Below the pieces are notes generated by a model. That model was not told where the DNA came from and made no database searches. It saw only the letters and a list, made by a program, of their open reading frames with translations. This document shows positions 46,701-54,205 of a stretch of 64,000 bases of DNA, piece by piece (within the stretch, counting starts at the first letter, position 1; each line of letters begins with the position of its first letter). The translations under genes and the position numbers were made by a program. Origin of the DNA: Catellatospora sp. TT07R-123 (GTDB lineage Bacteria; Actinomycetota; Actinomycetes; Mycobacteriales; Micromonosporaceae); the NCBI RefSeq assembly GCF_018327705.1, contig NZ_BNEM01000002.1, positions 1,798,001-1,862,000 on the forward strand, written 5' to 3'.

Positions 46701-48013
46701 TCGACCGACGCGGTCCAGGTCAGCTTGATCTGACCCGAGGCGGGCGAGGTGTAGGCGAGGCTGCCCGGCGCGGTCGGCGCGACCTGGTCACCGGTCTGGC
46801 CGGTGCGGGTCACCGTGTTGCTGTTGCCCGACTGGTTGCCGGCGGCGTCGCGGGCCCGCACGTAGTAGCTGACGGTCTCGCTGTCGGAACGCGCGTCGGT
46901 GTAGGTCAGCGTCGTGCCGCTGACGCTGGTCAGCAGCGCGTTGTTGGCGAAGACGTCGTACGCGGTGACGCCCACGTTGTCGGTGGAGGCGTTCCACGTC
47001 AGCTTGATCTGGCCCTGGGCCGGCTGGGTGTAGGCCAGGCTGCCCGGGGTGGACGGGGCCACCGTGTCACCGGTCGTCGGTCCGTAGACCTCGAACTCGG
47101 AGATCTGCGCGGCGGGCCACGCCGAGTTCGAGGTGACCCACAGCCGCACGTAGCGGACGGTCGCGGCCGAGAAGTTGATCGTCACCGTGTTCGCCGACGG
47201 AGCGAAGCTGTACACCGTCGAGGCGACCAGGTCGGCGAAGCTCGACCCGTCCGTGGAGCCCTGCACCGTGATCGTCTGGGTACGAGCGCCCCAGCCGGTC
47301 GGCACCTTCGCCACGACCTTGTTCACGCTGACAGCCGAGCCGAGGTCGACGCGCACCCACTGCGGGAACGCGTTGTTCGTGCTCTCCCAGTAGGTGCCCT
47401 GGTTGCCGTCGACCGTGTTGCCCGAGCCGTAGACGTCGGCGTGGCCGCTCTCGGTCGTCGCCTTGCCCTGGGCCAGGTTGCCCGAGCCGTTGCCGGTGCC
47501 GGCGCCGTAGACCTCGAGTTCGGACAGCTGCGCCGCCGCCCAGGTGGTGTTGGCGGTGATGTTGACCCGCACGTACCGCTGGCTGGAGGCGGTGAAGTTG
47601 AGCGTCACCGTGTTGGCGCTACCGGGGCTGAACGTGTACCCGGCGGAGTTGATCAGCGTCGACCAGGTCGAGCCGTTGGTCGAGCCCTGCACCGACAGCG
47701 TCTGGGTGCGCTGCTCCCAGCTCGCCGGCAGCTTCAGCACCACCTGGTCGATGCTGGTGGCGGCCCCCAGGTCGATCTGGGCCCACTGGGGGAACGTGTT
47801 GTTCGTGCCCTCCCAGTAGCTGCCCTGGTTGCCGTCGTTGAGGTTGCCGGTGACGAAGCCGTTGTTGGTGCTGCTCGCGCTCGCGGTCTTACCGAGCGAC
47901 AGATTCGGACCGCCTGCCGCATGCGCTGTCAGCGCCGGGGCGCCGAAGACCATGAGGCTGGTCGCCACCAGGCCGGCGAGCAGCCGCAGGCTGCGGTTCT
48001 TCGTGGTTTGCAT
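43727..48013 (-). CDS. Secreted multidomain glycoside hydrolase, GH87 alpha-1,3-glucanase type
   Basis: A 1428-residue exported enzyme. A signal peptide (to about 33) is followed by two F5/8 type C (discoidin) domains, two FN3 domains, a third discoidin domain and two CARDB domains. A CBM6/35-like module comes next (MYEAEDGTTGGGAG, about 870-990). The C-terminal right-handed beta-helix runs from about 1010 to 1428. In the helix Asp1193 (FADGIN) and Asp1216-Asp1217 (GNGDDAF) match the spacing of the catalytic Asp triad I recall for GH87 mutanases. The likely substrate is alpha-1,3-glucan of fungal walls or dental-type polysaccharide. ATG at 48013 has GGAGGAG upstream. Followed by a terminator. 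Confidence 0.82.
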   Translation of the reverse strand: MQTTKNRSLRLLAGLVATSLMVFGAPALTAHAAGGPNLSLGKTASASSTNNGFVTGNLNDGNQGSYWEGTNNTFPQWAQIDLGAATSIDQVVLKLPASWEQRTQTLSVQGSTNGSTWSTLINSAGYTFSPGSANTVTLNFTASSQRYVRVNITANTTWAAAQLSELEVYGAGTGNGSGNLAQGKATTESGHADVYGSGNTVDGNQGTYWESTNNAFPQWVRVDLGSAVSVNKVVAKVPTGWGARTQTITVQGSTDGSSFADLVASTVYSFAPSANTVTINFSAATVRYVRLWVTSNSAWPAAQISEFEVYGPTTGDTVAPSTPGSLAYTQPAQGQIKLTWNASTDNVGVTAYDVFANNALLTSVSGTTLTYTDARSDSETVSYYVRARDAAGNQSGNSNTVTRTGQTGDQVAPTAPGSLAYTSPASGQIKLTWTASVDNVGVTNYDIYANSSLRATVAGNVLTYTDSQPDTATVSYFVRARDAAGNISPMSNTVTRTGTGTGGTNQALGKPVTDNGHTWVYAPELAVDGDLTTYWEGSTSPNQLTVQLGSNVTLSSVVVKLNPDAAWGARTQTIQVLGRDQNSSSFVNVVSAQTYSFNPASGNTVTIPASGNYADVRLQFTGNSGAPGGQVAEFQVIGTPAPNPDLTVTAATWSPASPIETDTITATATVKNNGTATAGATDVNFYLGTTKVGTASVASLAAGAQSNVSVSIGTQNAGTYALTAKVDESNAVIEQSETNNSFTNPTNLVVAPVQTSDLVAAAVAFSPSNPSAGNTVTFSVSIKNQGVMASASGAHGITLTVKDAATGATITTKTGSYTGVINAGATTSPVSLGTWTAVNGKYNVTTVIAVDGNELPVKQGNNTSTQGFFVGRGANLGYDMYEAEDGTTGGGAGVVGPNRTIGDLGGEASGRKAVTLNTNGSYVQWTTKADANALVTRFSIPDNAGGTGTTSTLNIYVNGVFHKAITLTSKHSWLYGAEAAPSNSPGAGPARHLYDEANILLDSTIPAGSTIKLQKDAANSGTFAIDFINLEKVSPKANPDPAHFKVPTGFTHQNVQDALDAVRMDTTGTWTGVYLPAGTYTTAQKLSVYGKPVRITGAGMWYTRFETPTTQENTDAGFRVESSANGSTFDNLAFFGNYTIRQDGPGKVWGELKSVNNLTFDSVWVEHTVCGFWGVNISGWTVKNSRIRDTFADGINLTNDSTNNLVTNVEGRGNGDDAFALFSATDSGGSVGDHGNVFENLSATLTWRAAGLAVYGGYDNTFRNLYIADMLTYAGITISSLDFGYPFVGFGNPPTKFENISLVRAGGHFWGNQTFPAIWVFAATHTFQGIRVTDVDIIDPTYSGIMFQSKYPEQKPVTDTIFTNVRISGAVKSGDAYDAKSGVGIWANELPETGQGPAIGSATFNNLTFSNNFQNIKNTTTTFTITVN

Positions 48014-48372
48014 TGCACTCCTCCCTGCACATTCCGTTCCTATGGGGTGCAACCGCCAAGGCCGTGCGGGGCACCGTCGGGACGCGACGGTGCACACCGG
48101 AGCCCAGGCGGCGACTCGACCGGAGCGGGGTCGCGTCACCTGCGCTTTCGCGCGGGGGACGCGGCGGTCGAGGAGGCACCAGGACAGGAGCCGTGTTACC
48201 GGCCCGAGTCATCGGTGTTTCTGGCTGTGGTAGCAAAACCTTAAGGCGGGTGCGGCTAGAAGTCCACAGATCAATGCAAAAACTAAACCGGATCTGTGTA
48301 ACCGCTGGTAGAAAGCGCGTACAGGTTCGGCTGACTTCCTGACCTGCGGCGGGAGATGATGTAGGAGCACCG
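48014..48372. other. Divergent promoter region of the GH87-like gene and the aldo/keto reductase
   Basis: 359 bp without a gene. The part next to the hydrolase is GC-rich with small hairpins; 48225-48310 is AT-rich and probably holds the promoters. An inverted repeat (listed separately) lies there. I saw no riboswitch consensus. Confidence 0.5.
48265..48298. promoter_or_regulatory. Candidate operator between GH87-like gene and AKR gene
   Basis: CACAGATC (48265-48272) and GATCTGTG (48291-48298) are perfect inverted arms separated by an AT-rich 18-bp spacer, inside the divergent promoter region. Confidence 0.45.
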
Positions 48373-49365
48373 ATGTACGCCCGTACCGCCCGGATTGGAC
48401 GCAACATGGCACTACAGCGGATGCCCGCCGACCGCCCCGCACTCGGGCTCGGGCTGGCCGCCGTCGGCCGCCCCGGCTACATCAACCTGGGCCGCGGCGC
48501 GGACCTGCCGCCGTACCGCAGCGTCGGCGCGCTGGCCGCCCGCACGCACGAGCTGCTCGACGCCGCGTACGCCGCCGGGGTCCGCTACGTCGACACCGCC
48601 CGCTCCTACGGCCGCGCCGAGGAGTTCCTGGCCACCTGGCTGCGCGAGCGCGGTGGGTCCGATGTGGTGGTCGGGAGCAAGTGGGGCTACACCTACACCG
48701 CCAGATGGCGGGTCGACGCCGACGTGCACGAGACCAAGGACCACAGCCTCGCGACGTACGCGCGGCAGCTGGGCGAGACGCGGGCGGTGCTGGACGGGCG
48801 GCTCGACCTGTACCAGATCCACTCGATGACCCCCGACAGCCCGGCACTGGCCGACACCGCCCTGCACCGCGCCCTGGCCGAGCTGCGCGACAGCGGCGTC
48901 ACCGTCGGGTTCTCCACCAGCGGGCCGCACCAGGCCGCCACCGTCGACGCCGCGCTGGCCGTCGAGGCCGGCGGCGCACCGCTGTTCGGCAGCGTCCAGG
49001 CCACCTGGAACCTGCTCGAACCCTCGGCCGGGCCCGCGCTGGCCCGCGCCCGCGACCGCGGCTGCCGCATCATCGTCAAGGAGGGCATGGCCAACGGCCG
49101 CCTGGCCGGGACCGCCGCCCCCGGACCGGTCACCGAACTGGCCCGCGAGCTGGGCACCACCCCCGACGCGGTGGCGCTGGCCGCCGCGCTCGCCCAGCCC
49201 TGGGCCGACATCGTCCTGTCCGGCGCGGCCACCGTCGACCAGCTGCGCAGCAACCTGGCCGCCGCCGCGCTGCCGCTGGCCGCCGCGCACCTGGACAGCC
49301 TGGACGCGCTGGCCGAACCCGCCGACGCCTACTGGCGCCACCGCGCCGGCCTGCCCTGGAGCTGA
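48373..49365 (+). CDS. Aldo/keto reductase
   Basis: A 330-residue TIM-barrel NAD(P)H-dependent oxidoreductase. The catalytic tetrad positions are seen in VRYVDTARSYGRAEEF (Asp and Tyr), VVVGSKWGYTY (Lys) and LDLYQIHSMT (His). A C-terminal cofactor-binding stretch, ADIVLSGAATVDQL, follows. Substrate unknown. The frame opens at ATG 48373 after GGAGCACC; ATG 48406 would also give a full domain. Divergent from the GH87-like gene. Confidence 0.9.
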   Translation: MYARTARIGRNMALQRMPADRPALGLGLAAVGRPGYINLGRGADLPPYRSVGALAARTHELLDAAYAAGVRYVDTARSYGRAEEFLATWLRERGGSDVVVGSKWGYTYTARWRVDADVHETKDHSLATYARQLGETRAVLDGRLDLYQIHSMTPDSPALADTALHRALAELRDSGVTVGFSTSGPHQAATVDAALAVEAGGAPLFGSVQATWNLLEPSAGPALARARDRGCRIIVKEGMANGRLAGTAAPGPVTELARELGTTPDAVALAAALAQPWADIVLSGAATVDQLRSNLAAAALPLAAAHLDSLDALAEPADAYWRHRAGLPWS

Positions 49366-49432
49366 GCGCGCCACCGATGGTGTGTTCGTCCAGGTCGGCC
49401 CGGCGGCCGCGCCCGCGCCGTACGCTGGCGGC

Positions 49433-49873
49433 ATGACCGGGGGCAATGGACATGAGCAGGATCTGGCCGCGATCGGCGAGGTGATGGGGCGCCTGGGCGC
49501 GGCCTTCGCGACCCTGTCGCCCGACGGCGTCGCGCAGCTCTACACCGCCGACGCCGACTGGACCAACGCGTTCGGCACCTCCCGCAAGGGCGGCGCGCAG
49601 ATCGAGGCGTACCTGGCGGGCCTGTTCGCCGACCGGCACTTCGCCGCGGGCAAGCCGCTCGGGCCGCCCCAGGCCGACATCCGCCTGCTCACCGCCGACG
49701 TTGCCGTGGCGAAGACCTACCTGGAACGGGCCGGGCAGCAGACCGCCGACGGCGCGACCATGGCGGTGCGCCGCAACTTCTCGCTGAAGGTGTTCACGCG
49801 CGAGCCGGACGGCTGGAAGATCGCCTCCGACATCTACATGGACGCCCGCGACGACAGCACCCTGGGCGGCTGA
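49433..49873 (+). CDS. SnoaL-like/NTF2-fold protein (SgcJ/EcaC type)
   Basis: A 146-residue protein with the cone-shaped NTF2 fold pattern. It has an N-terminal helix (IGEVMGRLGAAFATLSPDGVAQLYTADADW), then FGTSRKGGAQIEAYLAGLF, and C-terminal strands ending EPDGWKIASDIYMDARDD. The SgcJ/EcaC group of this superfamily is named from antibiotic clusters but its reaction is unclear. It follows the aldo/keto reductase by 67 bp and may be cotranscribed with it. Confidence 0.82.
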   Translation: MTGGNGHEQDLAAIGEVMGRLGAAFATLSPDGVAQLYTADADWTNAFGTSRKGGAQIEAYLAGLFADRHFAAGKPLGPPQADIRLLTADVAVAKTYLERAGQQTADGATMAVRRNFSLKVFTREPDGWKIASDIYMDARDDSTLGG

Positions 49874-49904
49874 CGCAGCGGGGTTGACCCGGCGCGGCCG
49901 ATGC

Positions 49905-50474
49905 TCAGGCCGCCGGGGCCGGGTGCTCGCGGGCGCGGACCTGCTGCGGGTACCACATGCTGTACCGGAACGCCCCGGCGATCAGCGCGATGGGCAGGAT
50001 CCAGTTGAGCCACGCCCTGCCGGTGCTCATCTGCTGGGACAGCACGCCCAGGACCGCGCAGGCGGCGAAGACCAGGCCCCAGATCAAGGTCAGTCTGCGG
50101 TTGACCTGCTTGAAGACGGGGCGCTGCCAGACCTCCGGCGGCGTCTGCTCGCGCGCGTACTGCTCGGTGAACGGGGTGAAGGCCAGCGAACCCAGCACCA
50201 CCAGCGCGAGGATCCCGCTCGATATCGCCTGCGAGTAGCGCTCCAGCCACTCCAGCTGGCCGGGGTCGAGCAGCAGGCCCGCGATCGTCAGCGCGCCGAA
50301 GAAGGCGACCGAGACGATCTCCAGCAGCTTGACCGTTCTGTGGTGCCGCAGCGGCAGGAGCAGGATCAGCGCGGCCACGAAGGCGCCGCCTGCTGCGTAC
50401 GCCCAGGTGCTCGGCCCCGCGACCACCCAGAAGATGATCCACGGCACGAACCCGCGAAACCCACTACCGCCCAT
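49905..50474 (-). CDS. Integral membrane protein of unknown function
   Basis: A 189-residue protein with five to six hydrophobic segments. A conserved loop, LAFTPFTEQYAREQTPPEVW, and FKQVNRRLTLIWGLVFAACAV resemble the septation-protein-A-like/DUF3159 membrane families, but the match is loose. Convergent with the NTF2-fold gene. No operon partner. Confidence 0.65.
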   Translation of the reverse strand: MGGSGFRGFVPWIIFWVVAGPSTWAYAAGGAFVAALILLLPLRHHRTVKLLEIVSVAFFGALTIAGLLLDPGQLEWLERYSQAISSGILALVVLGSLAFTPFTEQYAREQTPPEVWQRPVFKQVNRRLTLIWGLVFAACAVLGVLSQQMSTGRAWLNWILPIALIAGAFRYSMWYPQQVRAREHPAPAA

Positions 50475-50621
50475 GCGCCGAACGATATCCGTTTCGCGCC
50501 GGTATAGCCCGACTTTGCCGCAGCTGGCCGGGGTGGGTGATCGCCGGTTCCGGTCGACAACTGCCCTGGCAGTGGACTTCCTGACCGGAGACGGTGATCA
50601 AGCCACGTTCGCGCGGACCCG

Positions 50622-50822
50622 TCAGGCGGGGTCGAGCATGGCGTGGTCGATGATCCAGCCGAGCATCAGGATCTCCTCGCCGCCGTACTCCAGGGCGACG
50701 ATGCGGGTGAAGCGCTCGCGCAGGTGGCCGCTGCCGAGGTAGTGGACGGCGCAGCCGACCCACTGGGAGCCCGCGGACGCGGGCGCGGACAGGACGACGT
50801 GCTTGCCGCACCGGTGCTGCAT
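50622..50822 (-). CDS. Small hypothetical protein
   Basis: A 66-residue protein with two cysteines (RCGKH, VGCAV) and an orderly strand/helix pattern (ERFTRIVALEYGGEEILMLGWI). ATG at 50822 has GAGGT upstream; the longer frame to 50978 is low-complexity and overlaps the divergent promoter. Divergent from the DrrA-like gene. Function unknown. Confidence 0.55.
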   Translation of the reverse strand: MQHRCGKHVVLSAPASAGSQWVGCAVHYLGSGHLRERFTRIVALEYGGEEILMLGWIIDHAMLDPA

Positions 50823-51001
50823 GCTGACCTCGCCGAAATCGGGGGACCTCGCGGGAGGCGGGGGGCCTTGCAACGTACCCGATAAGGGTCCTGAGCTGCC
50901 AGATCTCCGCTGACACGGGCGTGACAGCGGCATGTGCGCGCGCTGGCAGCGGCCCGCCGGACAGTGGTTCCGTCGCACACTGCAACGACGGAAGAGGGAA
51001 C

Positions 51002-51957
<956 letters not shown>

Positions 51958-51961
<4 letters not shown>

Positions 51962-52785
51962 CCACCACCGCTCTCGCCCCTGCCCCGCGCCCCGGCGGGA
52001 CCGGCGCGGCGACCCCGGCCCGGCGGCCGTTCGCGCTGCTGCGGCACAGCCTCGCGCTGGCCGGGCGCAGCCTGACCAAGACCATGCGTACGCCCGAGCA
52101 GCTGCTCGACGTCACGCTCCAGCCGGTGATCTTCGTGGTCATCTTCGTGTACCTGCTCGGCGGCGCCATCGCGGGCAGCCAGCACGAGTACCTGCAGTTC
52201 CTGCTCCCGGCGATCATGGTGCAGACGGCGATGTTCGCGTCCACCGCGATCGGCGTCAACCTCAACACCGACATCAAGAAGGGCGTCTTCGACCGGTTCC
52301 GCAGCCTGCCCATCGCCCGCTCGGCCCCGCTCATCGGCGCCGTCGTCGGCGACGTGATCCGGTTCGTGGTGTCGATCGTGGTGCTGCTCGGGCTCGGGTT
52401 CGCCCTCGGCTTCCGGTTCGGCACGTCGCCGCTGCTCGGCCTGTCGGCCTGCCTGCTGGTCCTGCTGTTCAGCTTCTGCCTGAGCTGGGCGTCGGTGCTC
52501 ATCGGCATGCTGGTACGCGAGCCCGGCGCGGTGCAGGGCATCTCGTTCGTGCTCATGTTCCCGCTGACCTTCGGCACCAACATGATGGTGCAGACCAGCA
52601 CGCTGCCCGGCTGGCTGCAAGCGTGGGTGAAGCTCAATCCGGTGACCGACGTGATGCAGGCGTCGCGGGCGCTCATGCTCGGCGGCCCGACCGCCGGGCC
52701 CGTGCTGCACACCATCGCCTGGTCGCTGGGCCTGCTGGTGGTGTTCGCCCCGCTCGCGGTCCGCGCCTACCGCCGCCGCACCTGA
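51958..52785 (+). CDS. ABC-2 type exporter permease, DrrB type
   Basis: A 275-residue ABC-2 permease with six membrane helices. It shows RTPEQLLDVTLQPVIFVVIFVYLLGG, the family loop DIKKGVFDRFRSLPIARSAP, and a C-terminal region LPGWLQAWVKLNPVTDVMQA. It forms the membrane channel for the DrrA-like ATPase. The start overlaps the upstream stop by four bases, so the two are translated together. A hairpin follows. Confidence 0.93.
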
Positions 52786-52795
52786 CCCGCCCGCA

Positions 52796-52852
52796 GCAGG
52801 CCGGCCCGGGTCCGTCGGCGGGGTTCGCCCCCGGTGCCGGACCCGGGCCTGC
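52796..52852. terminator. Bidirectional terminator between convergent genes
   Basis: Arms GCAGGCC...GGTCCG (52796-52814) and CGGACCCGGGCCTGC (52838-52852) pair over 15 bp with a 4-base bulge; an inner hairpin is possible. It lies between the DrrB-like gene and the convergent solute-binding gene. Confidence 0.65.
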
Positions 52853-52894
52853 CACAGCGGCAAGGCTTTCCGCCGCTCGCGGGCCGGGACCGCA

Positions 52895-54205
52895 CTATGG
52901 CGCCGTCTTGCCCGCCATGGCGTCGTTCAGCAGCTCGGCGAGGTTCGCGGGCAGCGCTGTGCCTTTGACGACCAGTGGGCGGACGGCGGCGCGGAAAGCG
53001 GTGCTGAATTCGGCGTAGTGGGCCGTGACCGGCCTGCTGTTCGCATTCGCGATCGCACTCTTGAGCACCTCGGCGTAGTCGTACTTCTCCTTGATCGTCT
53101 CATCTGAGTAGAGGCTTTCCCGGGTCGCGGCGAAGCCACCCGCCGAGAACAGCCGGAACTGGCTCTCGTCGTTCGTCAGGAATTCGATAAGCCGCTGCGC
53201 GGCCCTGGGAGACCTGGTCTTGGTCGCGATCGCGAGGTTCTGCCCGCCCAGTGCGCTGGACCACGGCAGACCGGTCACCTTGAAATGGAAGTCCTTCTCG
53301 CTGACCCTTTCCCTGATCCAGCGGCTGTGGACCGGCCAGTTGCGCATGAAGAGCGTCTTGCCCTGGATGAAGGCGTCGCGGCTGGCGCTCTCGTCCTGGT
53401 TCTGGGACTCGGCATAGACCGTCGGCCGCTCACTCAACCGGCTCAGCGCCTTGGTCCACCGGGGGATGTCCACGACGACGCGGCCCGCATCGTCGACCAC
53501 GCTGATCTCCTGGGACCAGAGCGCCTCCAGCGCGCTGATCGTGAAGATCTCCGCGTCCGCCAGCTGCAAGGCCAGACCTGCGGCGACCCCCGGAGCGGCG
53601 CCGACCTCACGGCCGGCCGCATCGCCGATGCTCTTCCAGCTGAACGGCTCCGCCAGGGCCCAGTCGCCGCGGTAGAAGAGCAGCCCCGCGTCGGTATTGA
53701 ACGGAAGCCCGAAAAGCTGCTCCCCGAACGATTGGTGCCGGTAATAGCAGGTGGTCTTCGGCTTTTCGAGAAAGCCGTCGAGAAAACCCGCGGGCAGCAG
53801 CCCGACGTCGACCGGCTGGATGTACCGGGCCGCGGCGAATCCGGCGAGGAAGACCACGTCCAGGTTGAACACGTCGACCTGGACGCCGCTGGTGGCCAGC
53901 GCCGTCATGTCGAGGAAGGCGTCCTCGGCGCCCGGCCGGACCGTCACCGTCCGCACCCGTTGCTCCGGATGCCGGTGGTTCCACATCTCGAACAGCTGCT
54001 CACGCTGCCTGCCCGGACTCTCGTCGGGCCCGGTCGCGATGACCAGCTCACCCTTCTCCAGGTCGTCGTCGACCGGCCCGCTCTCGGCCGGGCCGGCCCA
54101 GAGTCGGCCGGCCAGTGCGCCCGCCGCCGCGCCGACGGCGAGGGACGCAGCCGACCACATCAACTGCCGACGGTTCGCCAGAGGCCACGTCGCCCGGTCC
54201 GTCAT
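52895..54205 (-). CDS. Membrane-anchored extracellular solute-binding protein of the caspase operon
   Basis: A 436-residue ABC-type solute-binding protein (family 1 sugar-binder-like). An N-terminal anchor or Tat-like signal (ANRRQLMWSAASLAVGAAAGALAG, split by an RR) lacks a lipobox cysteine. The mature part has the two-lobed pattern: GELVIATGPDE, VQVDVFNLDVVFLAGFAAARYI, LFGLPFNTDAGLLFYRGDW, SALEALWSQE, and near the C-terminus RAAQRLIEFLTNDESQFRLF. There are no permease or ATPase genes beside it, so it probably senses or presents a ligand rather than feeding a transporter. The start overlaps the caspase-fusion stop (ATGA). Last gene of the operon. Confidence 0.85.
   Translation of the reverse strand: MTDRATWPLANRRQLMWSAASLAVGAAAGALAGRLWAGPAESGPVDDDLEKGELVIATGPDESPGRQREQLFEMWNHRHPEQRVRTVTVRPGAEDAFLDMTALATSGVQVDVFNLDVVFLAGFAAARYIQPVDVGLLPAGFLDGFLEKPKTTCYYRHQSFGEQLFGLPFNTDAGLLFYRGDWALAEPFSWKSIGDAAGREVGAAPGVAAGLALQLADAEIFTISALEALWSQEISVVDDAGRVVVDIPRWTKALSRLSERPTVYAESQNQDESASRDAFIQGKTLFMRNWPVHSRWIRERVSEKDFHFKVTGLPWSSALGGQNLAIATKTRSPRAAQRLIEFLTNDESQFRLFSAGGFAATRESLYSDETIKEKYDYAEVLKSAIANANSRPVTAHYAEFSTAFRAAVRPLVVKGTALPANLAELLNDAMAGKTAP

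Noticed and set aside
43721-48244. Open frame of about 1500 codons opposite the GH87-like gene
   Set aside because: Arises from high GC on the strand opposite a clear multidomain gene; its translation is Arg/Gly/Val-rich without domains.
48014-48260. Possible c-di-AMP or other riboswitch before the secreted hydrolase
   Set aside because: Wall-hydrolase genes of actinobacteria often have one, but I could not find its conserved core words in this leader.
52895-54205. Reading the solute-binding protein as part of the DrrAB-type transporter
   Set aside because: The genes are convergent with a terminator between them, DrrAB systems are exporters that need no binder, and the gene is coupled to the caspase fusion.
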